From NCBI RefSeq assembly GCF_036997485.1, contig NZ_JAWLPU010000003.1, positions 186,001 through 250,000 on the forward strand: a DNA stretch of 64,000 nucleotides, given 5' to 3'. Made by a program: the position numbers and the translations under genes. Origin of the DNA: Brachyspira pilosicoli (GTDB lineage Bacteria; Spirochaetota; Brachyspiria; Brachyspirales; Brachyspiraceae). Within the stretch, counting starts at the first letter, position 1, and the number at the start of each line of letters is the position of its first letter. A model generated the notes under the pieces. It was given only the letters and a program-made list of their open reading frames with translations, did not search any database and was not told the origin of the DNA. Below are positions 1-8,659 of the stretch, piece after piece.

Positions 1-1817
1 TCTTCAGGTTTTACAACTCTCGCAACAGCATCTTCTATTTTAGCTATGCTTTCTGTTGTAACTTCTTTTGTAGTACCAGTAGGCATTTCTATGTTAATTA
101 CTATTGTGTCTGCACTTGTATCATAAATAAGTACGAAGTTTTTGAAACTATTTTGTGCTAAGAATATAGAAGCTATAAACATAACTACAAAAAAACCTAT
201 TACTATGTATCTTACTTTTATTAATTTTTCTAATGCAGCACCGAAAGGTATCTTCATTTTATCAAATAAAGCATCTTTGTCGAAATCGAGAGGATTTTTA
301 AATTTGCTTTTCTTTTTAGGTTTGTATGATTTATATTTATCTTCTTTATCTTGTAATTGGTTTGGAAGGAGTAAAGTAGCTTGAAGCATACTAACAACAA
401 GAGTGAATATTACTATTCTAGGGAAAAGATTCAATATTTTACCCATTATACCGCTTATTGTAAGCATAGGGAAAAATGCTGCAACAGTTGTAAGTGTTGA
501 AGCAAGCATCGGCATAACAACATCGCTTACAGCAAGTCTTGTAGCTTCAAGTCCTTTATATCCAGCATTTTTAAAGTTAAATATATTTTCAGATACTACT
601 ATTGAGTTGTCTACTATCATACCAAGTACAGTAATAATAGCAGCTAATGACATAGTATTGAATGTAATTCCTGCCACTTGCATATATATAAAACAAGCAA
701 ACATTGTAACAACCATACCCAAACTTGTAAACATGGCACTTTTGAAATCCAAGAATATAATCAAAGTTATAAATATGATTATAAATCCTTGAATAAGGTT
801 TGAAGTTACAATACTTAAAAGTGAGTTGATAGTTCTTGATTTATCACCCATTACAGATACTTGAATGTTATCAGGTATTATATCAGCATTTTCGGCTAAA
901 TATTGGTTTACAGTTTTAATAGTTTTAAGAATATCAGCATTTTCGTTTTTAACTATATCTAAAGAATAACCAGAAGCTCTATTTACTCTCATCAAAGTAG
1001 TTTTTTCTTCAAAGCCCTCTTCTATACGAGCTATATCATTTACTCTTACTCTCTGACCATTAAATGTAGAACGTATTATAACATTGCTTGCTTCGCTCGG
1101 AGTTTGGAATTCGCCAAAAGTAACAACAGTTTGTTCTTTTCCGCCAGATTCCATATCTCCGCCTGTAGCTCTCACGTTTCTTATGCTAAGAGCATTAACT
1201 ACATCGCTTAAAGAAATATAGTTTTCCTGCATTTTTATTGGGTCTACATATACTTTAACTTCAGGGTCAGTTCTACCATTTATTCTTATCTCAGAAACAC
1301 CATCAAGCCTTACAAGCTCATTTTCAAGCCTCTGACTTACATCAAACAATTCTCTCTCATCGCCTTCCATACCCTCTTTAAAGTGCACAGCCAAAGTATA
1401 TATTGACATCTTATTAGGGTTTAAGTCATAAGTTGTAACCTCTTCTACATCTTCTGATAAATCTGGAATATTTTGCATCTGTCTGAATATTTCATCTTTA
1501 ACAGGCTGTCTGTTTGGTATAGTTTCATCTAATTTTACTATAATAATAGCAGCATTTTCAATAATTGTTGTATTATATTCATCTATACCAGATATACCTT
1601 GTAATTGTTCTTCTATAGGTATAACAGCATTTTGCTCTACGTCAAGCGGAGTAGCACCTGGATATGTTACAGCTATAAGCATCATATCTAAATCTGTAGA
1701 TGGAATTGATTCTTTTCTTAAATTAAAATAGTAATAACCTCCTACAAATAATACAGCCATTACTATTATATTAACAAGCATAGTTTTCTTCGCAAAAAAC
1801 ACTATAATTCTTTCCAT
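1..1817 (-). CDS. RND efflux pump inner-membrane subunit (C-terminus cut off by window edge)
   Basis: Reading the minus strand from an ATG at 1817 gives about 605 uninterrupted residues, still open at base 1. This is the N-terminal 55-60% of an AcrB/MexB-type (HAE1 family) proton-driven transporter. A first membrane segment (about residues 10-31) is followed by a large periplasmic porter region. A membrane bundle then carries GMIVDNSIVVSENI, the family's TM4 proton-relay motif. AcrB has two adjacent Asp there; here the second is Asn, as in many related pumps. A Shine-Dalgarno AGGAGA lies about a dozen bases upstream. The TolC-like and TetR genes upstream make this an efflux cluster. No membrane-fusion protein lies between the TolC-like gene and this one; it may lie beyond the left edge. 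Substrate unknown. Confidence 0.9.
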   Translation of the reverse strand, partial: MERIIVFFAKKTMLVNIIVMAVLFVGGYYYFNLRKESIPSTDLDMMLIAVTYPGATPLDVEQNAVIPIEEQLQGISGIDEYNTTIIENAAIIIVKLDETIPNRQPVKDEIFRQMQNIPDLSEDVEEVTTYDLNPNKMSIYTLAVHFKEGMEGDERELFDVSQRLENELVRLDGVSEIRINGRTDPEVKVYVDPIKMQENYISLSDVVNALSIRNVRATGGDMESGGKEQTVVTFGEFQTPSEASNVIIRSTFNGQRVRVNDIARIEEGFEEKTTLMRVNRASGYSLDIVKNENADILKTIKTVNQYLAENADIIPDNIQVSVMGDKSRTINSLLSIVTSNLIQGFIIIFITLIIFLDFKSAMFTSLGMVVTMFACFIYMQVAGITFNTMSLAAIITVLGMIVDNSIVVSENIFNFKNAGYKGLEATRLAVSDVVMPMLASTLTTVAAFFPMLTISGIMGKILNLFPRIVIFTLVVSMLQATLLLPNQLQDKEDKYKSYKPKKKSKFKNPLDFDKDALFDKMKIPFGAALEKLIKVRYIVIGFFVVMFIASIFLAQNSFKNFVLIYDTSADTIVINIEMPTGTTKEVTTESIAKIEDAVARVVKPE

Positions 1818-1973
1818 ATATTGCTAGTCTCCTATTATTTTTTTATATATAAATTAAAGATTTTGTTATTTAATAGATATAAGTTTTTATAACTTAGCTT
1901 TATTAAATAAATATTTATATGTTATCTAAATCCTTAAAAGTTTCTAATATAAATAAAACATTATTAAAAACAT

Positions 1974-3431
1974 TTATTCATAATCTATAGCAAGTAATGC
2001 TCTATAATCAAATATTGTTGTAATAAACTCATATTGCAAATTTAATAATTCTGTTTGCGTTGCTACTAAATCTAATCTTGAAGTAAGCAAATCATCAATT
2101 TCCAAACGTCCTTGGTCAAGTTTTTGAAGCTGTGTTGCTATTCTTGAGTTTATTGCTCTGATTTGTGTTCTTTTACTATTCATTAAATTTTTATAAGTTT
2201 CAAATTTATAAATATATCCTTGCAGCTGTGTGTTATAATCTTTTTCAAGCATATCATATTGAGCTATTATGCCATATAATGAGTTTTCAGCCATTTTGTA
2301 CTGTGCTTCATTGGCTCTGTTTCCGAGAGGGTAGGAGAATTGTACGCCGGCAAAAAAGTCAACGTTTGTCATACTTCCAAATGAATTAAAATAACCAGAA
2401 GTATTAGGACTTATTCCATTTAAGTTTACGCTTCCTACTATATCTAAATTTGGCAATGTACCATTCTTCATTGCAGATAAAGCATATTCTGCTCTAATTT
2501 TTGATTGATATGCAATCTGTCCATTAACACTATCAGCAAAAGCAACAGTTTCCATAGTCATATTGCTTCCCAAATCCAAATAAGAATCCCAAGTTGTGTG
2601 GTCTGGTTTAAGATTAGTTACAGGGAAGAAGAAACTTATAGTTGTAAGTAATGTGTCTAAAGCAATTTTATTTTGTGCATAATAATCGCTATAAACTAAA
2701 GTTTGTGTTCTTGCATTTTGATAAGAGTCATTATCTATAAGTCCATTATTGTATCTGTCTCTCATTTGGTTTTCAAATCTTCTTGCTGTAATATACATAT
2801 TTCTATAATATTCCAATAGCTTTTCATACATTATCCATTGATAATACAATTTTTGATAGGCTACTAAAACACTCGCATCATCTAATTTTCTTTGAAGCTT
2901 TGCTATATTTAATGCATATTCAGCATCTTTGATTGGGTATCTATCTAATGCTCCAAAGAAGTTTCTTAAAAGAGGCTGAGTTACTTCTAATGTTAATGAT
3001 GGCTGATAATTTTGAAACTTTGTTTTTGTACCATCAGGGGCAACTAAATCTCCTGTGAGAAAAGAGTTATGTGTTAAATTAACAGACCATTTTGTACCTG
3101 TATATGGTATTAAGCTTCCAAGTCCAATTCCCGCTTGAATGCCTGTAGCACCAATAGAAGGACTTAAAGTTGGGTCGGTATATCCTGATGATAAGTTTCC
3201 ATATTTACCAACTGCTCCAAGCTGTGCAGATAGGTTAACATCGCCGCTTGATTTTGCACTAAGTAAATTCATTTCAGCATTTGTTTCTGTTACAGCATTT
3301 ATTTTTAGTTCTGGTATTAAATCTCTAATATTTTCCATATATTGAGCGTAACTTAATGTATTAGTAGTTTGAGCGTATACCAAGTTTATATTAAAAAATA
3401 TTGATAATAACACAATAATGTTTTTTCTCAT
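1974..3431 (-). CDS. TolC-family outer-membrane efflux protein
   Basis: The 485-residue product has an N-terminal signal peptide ending near residue 21 (VYAQ). A long helical body follows, with two internally similar halves rich in Asn, Gln, Leu and Tyr, typical of the outer-membrane efflux protein family that forms a trimeric periplasm-spanning tunnel. Length fits TolC/OprM-like proteins. ATG at 3431 is preceded by AAGGAGC at good spacing. It lies 26 bases after the TetR gene and about 155 bases before the RND pump gene, all on the minus strand, so the three are probably co-transcribed and form one export machine. The family call is by overall pattern and context, not one diagnostic motif. 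Confidence 0.85.
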   Translation of the reverse strand: MRKNIIVLLSIFFNINLVYAQTTNTLSYAQYMENIRDLIPELKINAVTETNAEMNLLSAKSSGDVNLSAQLGAVGKYGNLSSGYTDPTLSPSIGATGIQAGIGLGSLIPYTGTKWSVNLTHNSFLTGDLVAPDGTKTKFQNYQPSLTLEVTQPLLRNFFGALDRYPIKDAEYALNIAKLQRKLDDASVLVAYQKLYYQWIMYEKLLEYYRNMYITARRFENQMRDRYNNGLIDNDSYQNARTQTLVYSDYYAQNKIALDTLLTTISFFFPVTNLKPDHTTWDSYLDLGSNMTMETVAFADSVNGQIAYQSKIRAEYALSAMKNGTLPNLDIVGSVNLNGISPNTSGYFNSFGSMTNVDFFAGVQFSYPLGNRANEAQYKMAENSLYGIIAQYDMLEKDYNTQLQGYIYKFETYKNLMNSKRTQIRAINSRIATQLQKLDQGRLEIDDLLTSRLDLVATQTELLNLQYEFITTIFDYRALLAIDYE

Positions 3432-3457
3432 TTATGCTCCTTTTTAATAATCAAAAC

Positions 3458-4168
3458 TTAAGTTCTAAAACCATATTTGTATACATTTTTACTTCCAAGT
3501 AAAAGTAATAATGTTTTATATAATGTATCAATTAAACCATCTAAATTAACTTCTAAATTTTTATTCTTTCTTTTTTCCTCCCTATAGTAATAAAGCTTTC
3601 TGTCTAAGTTATAATACTTGTTTAATATTAATTCATTACCAATCCCACCAACGGCAACTATCATCTGCATATAAATATCATGTGCATTAAGTACAGGAGT
3701 AAAATATTTTTCATCTATTTTTTGGTCTATAAATATTAATAATTCACCAAACCAATAATTTAATATAATGTCTTTATTGATATTCTTTTTTAATATTTGC
3801 AACCTTTCTGCATTATTGAAAAACATAGGCTGCAATTCAAACATTATTTTTCCAAATTCTTTTGCCGTTATGAAGAAAAACTTTCTAAAAGCATTGAATA
3901 ATTCAAATATAGCCTTTTCAGGGTCATTACTATATTTATCTAATAATTCTTTTGGTTTTACAGGTACAGTAATAGTATTAAGTAAAGCCACAACAATTTC
4001 ATCTATATTTGAATAATACTTGTAAACACCTCCTTGACTTAAACCCGACTCATTAACAATATCTTTCATTGTAACGCTATAAGCAGGTTTTCTTTGAAAA
4101 ACTCTCATAGCCGCATTTAATATTATTTTCCTCTTGTTTTCAAAATATTCTTCATCTACCTTTGGCAT
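3458..4168 (-). CDS. TetR/AcrR-family transcriptional regulator
   Basis: A 236-residue protein with a typical N-terminal TetR DNA-binding domain (residues about 10-57): ILNAAMRVFQ, then VTMKDIVNESGLSQGGVYKY, matching the helix-turn-helix and its Y-x-Y/F-F-x-x-K-like end. The C-terminal ligand-binding part is unassigned. It is the first gene of the efflux cluster, so it most likely represses the TolC-RND genes and itself. An inverted repeat lies in its own leader, just past a promoter (see 4214-4271). ATG at 4168 is used; the best Shine-Dalgarno (GAGGTGA) is rather far upstream, about 16 bases. Confidence 0.88.
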   Translation of the reverse strand: MPKVDEEYFENKRKIILNAAMRVFQRKPAYSVTMKDIVNESGLSQGGVYKYYSNIDEIVVALLNTITVPVKPKELLDKYSNDPEKAIFELFNAFRKFFFITAKEFGKIMFELQPMFFNNAERLQILKKNINKDIILNYWFGELLIFIDQKIDEKYFTPVLNAHDIYMQMIVAVGGIGNELILNKYYNLDRKLYYYREEKRKNKNLEVNLDGLIDTLYKTLLLLLGSKNVYKYGFRT

Positions 4169-4213
4169 TTTGATTTTTTTGTGTTCACCTCATTAAATAT
4201 AGTTAATAAAAAC

Positions 4214-4271
4214 GACATACATGTCATTTTTATTCGGAAACTAATATTAATACAATTAGAAATAATGTCAA
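4214..4271 (-). promoter_or_regulatory. Promoter and likely TetR operator of the efflux cluster
   Basis: On the minus strand TTGACA (4271-4266) is followed after 16 bases by TAATAT (4249-4244). Just downstream, near +10 to +25, lies the inverted repeat GACAT-AC-ATGTC (4214-4225). An operator there would block early transcription, as expected for autorepression by the TetR protein encoded immediately after it. The repeat and promoter are seen directly; the regulator-site link is inferred from position. Confidence 0.5.
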
Positions 4272-4512
4272 TAGTTTAGAATAAAAAAAATACAATATTT
4301 GTTTTATTATTTGTGTTTTACTATAAAAATATCTTTTTAGTACTATAGAATATTTTAATTTACTTTGTATTGATTCTTTTTTTGAATAGTTTTTTATTTT
4401 TAATAAAATATATAATATTTTATATTAGTTGTTAATGTTGTATTATATTTTAAAACTTTTCGCCTAAAAATTAGTTTATTATACTGTAAAAATTTTATTT
4501 TGCACTGAAAAT

Positions 4513-4553
4513 AAAAAAATAAGCATTATTATTTAAATAATGCTTATTTTTTT
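4513..4553 (-). terminator. Intrinsic terminator of the pheST-phosphoribosyltransferase operon
   Basis: A perfect 17-bp inverted repeat (4513-4529 with 4537-4553) has a 7-base loop. Runs of seven A and seven T at its two ends make it bidirectional. It begins 38 bases past the phosphoribosyltransferase stop codon. The stretch from about 4275 to 4510, between it and the TetR promoter, is AT-rich and shows nothing I can name. Confidence 0.85.
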
Positions 4554-4591
4554 ATTTTTATAAAGGTGTGATTTAATATCATATAAAATTT

Positions 4592-4990
4592 TTATTTACT
4601 AGATGATTTTGTCTCCCATGGAAATAATAGCCAATCATCATGATTTATGCTTCTATATATATATTTTGGTCTTATTTTGCTAGTATGCTCTCTAATAAAT
4701 AAAGTAGCTATATCAAATTTCTGGTCGTCAAAATATTTTAAAGTTTCACCTGTATCAGAGATGTCATCTACAATTAAAACAGACTTATCTTTTACCTTTA
4801 ATCTCCACACCTCTTCCATATTAAGAACCATAGGAACTTTTAATCTATGAGAAAGCATAACAGCAGGAACTAATCCTCCGCGGGCAAGTCCATAAATTAC
4901 TTCATATTTTATTTTTGAATCTTCTATCTGTTTAGCTAAAACCTCAATAGCCTCATCAATATTTTCCCAAGATATAACATCATATTTCAT
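4592..4990 (-). CDS. Phosphoribosyltransferase-family protein
   Basis: The 132-residue product carries the PRPP-binding signature VLIVDDISDTGETL (about residues 71-84), preceded by YGLARGGLVPAVMLSHRL, the start of a type I phosphoribosyltransferase fold. It is short, as in the Gpt/xanthine-guanine-like group, and resembles small purine-salvage PRTases. The C-terminal region ending in WLLFPWE matches the hood seen in Gpt-like enzymes. The base specificity cannot be read from sequence. It is the third gene of the pheS-pheT operon, starting 20 bases after pheT. Confidence 0.8.
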   Translation of the reverse strand: MKYDVISWENIDEAIEVLAKQIEDSKIKYEVIYGLARGGLVPAVMLSHRLKVPMVLNMEEVWRLKVKDKSVLIVDDISDTGETLKYFDDQKFDIATLFIREHTSKIRPKYIYRSINHDDWLLFPWETKSSSK

Positions 4991-5010
4991 AATCTATAAT
5001 CTCCCACTTT

Positions 5011-7434
5011 TTATGAACGTAATTCTATACTAAATCTTGTTTTAAGCATTTCAAGTAAAGAGCTCTCTACAGCATTAATATCTTCTTCTCTCAAAGTTTT
5101 ATTAGGGTCATAATAAGTTATAGATATTGCTATAGATTGTTTGCCTTCTTTTACCTGCTCTCCAACATATCTGTCTACCACATCCACATTTTGTATAATA
5201 TCATTAAACTTAGAAATAGATTTTATTACTTTGCTAAACTCAATATTTCTATCGCAAACTAATGCTAAGTCTCTAAATACAGCAGGGTATTTACCTATAT
5301 CTTTTAACTGCTGTTTTTTTACTCTTTTTTTGATAAGCTCAACAGCATATCTTATATTAATATCAGTAAAATAAACATCAGTATTAATATCAAATAGAGA
5401 TAATATTTTAGGGTGAATTCTGCCAATAATACCTATTTTTTCACCAAATATAACTATATCAGCAGACATAGTAGGTATAAACCAATCATGCTCTTTAGGT
5501 ATAAGGTTATAATCAGTGCTATTTAAATCTTTTGTAATAAGCTCTTCTACAACACCGCTCATATCAAAGAAGTCATAAGCCCTTGATTCTTTATTCCATA
5601 ATTTTTCTTGATAAAGCCCAAACATTACAGCAGATAAATGCTTCTCTTCTACAAACTTATCATTTTCTTTATAGAATATGTTTCCAACTTCAAATAAAGC
5701 ACCATTTTTATGTCTGTGATTTTGATTGTAAGCAATGCTATTAAGAAGAGAAACTAATGTAGTAGGTCTCAAAACGTCCATTTCACTTGTTAGAGGGTTT
5801 ACAACACTAATTAATTGTTCATCTTTAAAACCTATATTTTTAAACATTTTGCTGTCGCCAAGAGAATACTGCTTAGTTTCATAAAGTCCATAAGAAGCCA
5901 TTCTATGCTTAACAAAACTTATATCAGCATAATCTGTTTTAATAGGGTTGCATTTTATATGAGGCACATTAGAATCAAGATTATTGTATCCATAAACACG
6001 TGCTATCTCTTCTATAAGGTCTTCTGCTATTGTAAGGTCATGTCTATAAAAAGGTATATCTACTTTTAAATTATTCTCACCCAAAGCAGATGCATTAAAG
6101 CCATATCTCTTAAATATAGAAGATACTTGCATTTTATTCATATCAAGACCTAAATATCTTTTTACAAGTCCGCAGTCGAATACTATTCTTGTAGCTTCAA
6201 ATTGTTTTACATTTACTTCTTTAGCCCTTGATACTATTTTAGCATTATTATCTAATGTTACTATTAAATCTACTGCTCTGTTTAATGCTGCTAAAGTAAG
6301 AGTGTGGTCAATTTCTCTTTCAAATCTATATGAAGCATCAGTTTTTGTATTAGTAGCTATAGTAGATTTCTTTACGGCAATATGGTCAAAATATGCACTT
6401 TCTATTAAGATGTTTTTAGTAGTATCTTCTATTTTAGTGCTGTCTCCGCCCATAACACCAGCTACACCTATAGGTTTTTCACTGTCAGCAATAACCAAAA
6501 CTTCATCTGTAAGATTAATTTCTCTGCCGTCTAAAAGAGTAATTTTTTCATCGTTTTTAGCATTTCTTACTATAATTTTTCCGTCTTTTACTTTATCAAA
6601 GTCATAAGCATGAAGAGGCTGACCATATTCAAGCATAACATAATTTGTAATATCTACTATATTATTAATAGGGTTAATACCGCATTTTTTAAGTCTGTTT
6701 TGCATCCAATCTGGAGAAGGTCCAACTGTTATATTGTTTATGAGTCTTCCAACATATTTATAGCAAGATTCCTGATTTTCTACTGTAATATCAATATTTC
6801 CGCCTGTAGCATCATAAGTATTTACAGAAGGTATGCTTACTCTTTTCTCTAATACTAAAGAACATTCACGAGCAAAACCTATAATACTAACCAAATCCCC
6901 TCTGTTTGCTGTAATTTCTACATTAAATATATGATCTGTAGAACCTACAATTGTTGAAAGTGAGTTTCCTAAAATACTGTCTTTATCTTCTATATTTAAT
7001 TTGTCTATATGTTCATCTAATATCCAAATACCGTAAACGCCTTCAATTTCTTCATATCCTAACTCTGTTCTAGAACAAAGCATTCCATTGCTTTCAAAAC
7101 CTCTTATGGAAGCCTTTTTTATAGTAAGCCCATTAGGAAGTTTAGCCCCTATCATAGCAACAGGAACATATATATTTTCTCTAACATTAGGAGCACCGCA
7201 TACTATAGAAAGCACATCGTCCCCAACATTCACTTTACATACGCTTAATTTATCAGCATCTGGGTGTTTGTGTACAGTTAAAACTTTACCTATTATAACA
7301 CCAGGTATATCTCCGCCGGTAGTCTCTATAGAAGAAATCTCGCTTCCAGAAAGAGTAATATTTCTTGCAATCTCTTCTACCTCTAAACCATCTAAATTAA
7401 CAAATTCTTTTAACCAACTCAAAGGAATTCTCAT
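5011..7434 (-). CDS. pheT: Phenylalanine--tRNA ligase beta subunit
   Basis: At 807 residues this is the usual length for bacterial PheT. The N-terminus (MRIPLSWLKEFV) and the tRNA-binding EMAP-like OB domain (about 40-150, with HPDADKLSVCKVNVG and VCGAPNVREN) are followed by the B3/B4 editing region, the B5 domain (VFDCGLVKRYLG onward) and the catalytic-like core. The C-terminal ferredoxin-fold anticodon-binding domain includes KYPAVFRDLALVCD. With PheS it forms the alpha2-beta2 enzyme that charges tRNA-Phe in the cytoplasm. It starts 25 bases after pheS and is clearly co-transcribed. Confidence 0.98.
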   Translation of the reverse strand: MRIPLSWLKEFVNLDGLEVEEIARNITLSGSEISSIETTGGDIPGVIIGKVLTVHKHPDADKLSVCKVNVGDDVLSIVCGAPNVRENIYVPVAMIGAKLPNGLTIKKASIRGFESNGMLCSRTELGYEEIEGVYGIWILDEHIDKLNIEDKDSILGNSLSTIVGSTDHIFNVEITANRGDLVSIIGFARECSLVLEKRVSIPSVNTYDATGGNIDITVENQESCYKYVGRLINNITVGPSPDWMQNRLKKCGINPINNIVDITNYVMLEYGQPLHAYDFDKVKDGKIIVRNAKNDEKITLLDGREINLTDEVLVIADSEKPIGVAGVMGGDSTKIEDTTKNILIESAYFDHIAVKKSTIATNTKTDASYRFEREIDHTLTLAALNRAVDLIVTLDNNAKIVSRAKEVNVKQFEATRIVFDCGLVKRYLGLDMNKMQVSSIFKRYGFNASALGENNLKVDIPFYRHDLTIAEDLIEEIARVYGYNNLDSNVPHIKCNPIKTDYADISFVKHRMASYGLYETKQYSLGDSKMFKNIGFKDEQLISVVNPLTSEMDVLRPTTLVSLLNSIAYNQNHRHKNGALFEVGNIFYKENDKFVEEKHLSAVMFGLYQEKLWNKESRAYDFFDMSGVVEELITKDLNSTDYNLIPKEHDWFIPTMSADIVIFGEKIGIIGRIHPKILSLFDINTDVYFTDINIRYAVELIKKRVKKQQLKDIGKYPAVFRDLALVCDRNIEFSKVIKSISKFNDIIQNVDVVDRYVGEQVKEGKQSIAISITYYDPNKTLREEDINAVESSLLEMLKTRFSIELRS

Positions 7435-7459
7435 AATTATAATAACCTCAATTAATAAT

Positions 7460-8479
7460 TTACCATTGTTTTAAGAAATCTATATCATTATCATAAAACA
7501 TTCTAATATCTGTAATGCCGTATTTAATCATAGCAACTCTTTCAATACCCATTCCAAAAGCAAAGCCAGTATATTTGTTAGCATCATAACCAACATGCTT
7601 AAATACATTAGGGTGAATCATACCAGCACCCATAAGTTCAAGCCAACCCTCGCCTCCGCAAGTTTTACATCCTTTACCTCCGCATATAACACAAGTAGCA
7701 CTCAAATCAGCACCAGGCTCAACAAAAGGAAAGAAATCAGGTCTTAATCTAATCTGAGTCTTATCTCCAAACATCTTTTTACAGAATAATTCCAATATTC
7801 CTTTTAAATCATTAAAACTTACATTTTTATCAACTAAAAGTCCCTCTATTTGATGGAATATAGGTGAGTGTTTTGAATCTATAGCATCTCTTCTAGCACA
7901 TTTACCAGGAGAAACAACCGCTATAGGAGGCTCAGTTTCCATCATAGTTCTTATTTGCATACCAGAAGTGTGAGTTCTTAATACATGCTCTTTAGAAACA
8001 AAAAATGAATCATGACTATCTCTTGCAGGGTGATAAGATGGTATATTTAAAGCCTCAAAATTGTGAAAATCATCTTCTATTTCATTACCCTCTACTACTC
8101 TAAAGCCTATTTCTGTTAATATACCTACAATTTCTTCTTCTACTTTAGTAAGTAGGTTTACGCTTGCAGATTTAGGTCTTCTTCCAGGCATTGTTATATC
8201 TATTTTATTTTTTTCTAAAGATTCTAAAAATTCTTTGTCTGCTAATAATTTTTTCTTTTCTGTTAAAGTGTTTTCACAGTAGAATTTAAGTTCATTTATT
8301 TTTTTACCGAATTCTTTTTTCTCTTCAATACTCTCTATAGAAGACATGTTTTTTAGAAGTTCTGTAATTTTACCTTTTCTGCCTAAAAAATTAATTCTTA
8401 TCTCATCTATTTCTAATTGATTTTTTGCATTTGATATATTTTGCTCGAAAAGCTCTCGAATTGAATCTAAATTATCCAT
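7460..8479 (-). CDS. pheS: Phenylalanine--tRNA ligase alpha subunit
   Basis: This 339-residue protein has an N-terminal coiled coil (about 1-90) and a class II catalytic domain. Recognisable segments are PGRRPKSASVNLLTKVEEEI, FDALNIP-like FEALNIPSYHPARDSHDSFF, the motif 2 region RLRPDFFPFVEPGAD, and motif 3 GMGIERVAMIKYGITDIR. A four-cysteine knuckle (CVICGGKGCKTCGG) sits before motif 3, as in many bacterial PheS proteins. It makes Phe-tRNA with PheT. First gene of the operon; promoter at 8519-8546. Confidence 0.98.
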   Translation of the reverse strand: MDNLDSIRELFEQNISNAKNQLEIDEIRINFLGRKGKITELLKNMSSIESIEEKKEFGKKINELKFYCENTLTEKKKLLADKEFLESLEKNKIDITMPGRRPKSASVNLLTKVEEEIVGILTEIGFRVVEGNEIEDDFHNFEALNIPSYHPARDSHDSFFVSKEHVLRTHTSGMQIRTMMETEPPIAVVSPGKCARRDAIDSKHSPIFHQIEGLLVDKNVSFNDLKGILELFCKKMFGDKTQIRLRPDFFPFVEPGADLSATCVICGGKGCKTCGGEGWLELMGAGMIHPNVFKHVGYDANKYTGFAFGMGIERVAMIKYGITDIRMFYDNDIDFLKQW

Positions 8480-8518
8480 CGTACCGTTCCTAACTAAAAA
8501 ATAAAATTATAGTTTGCT

Positions 8519-8546
8519 ATTATAATACATATAAAAATATTTTCAA
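8519..8546 (-). promoter_or_regulatory. Promoter of the pheST operon
   Basis: On the minus strand TTGAAA (8546-8541), a 16-base spacer and a perfect TATAAT (8524-8519) lie about 40 bases before the pheS ATG. The leader is too short for a T-box or an attenuator, so expression looks unregulated at this level. Confidence 0.65.
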
Positions 8547-8659
8547 GGAAAAAAATTTATATATAATAAGTTGAAAGATGTTTTCTATATGTATTTAGCT
8601 ATTTACTTATAGTATATTATATATTAAAATAAAGTAATCTGTTAAGGTATTATTTATAT

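Noticed and set aside
142-792. Plus-strand open frames opposite the RND pump gene
   Set aside because: They are shadows of the minus-strand transporter coding sequence and have no independent support.
8480-8518. T-box riboswitch upstream of pheS
   Set aside because: The leader between promoter and ATG is only about 35 bases, far too short for a T-box.
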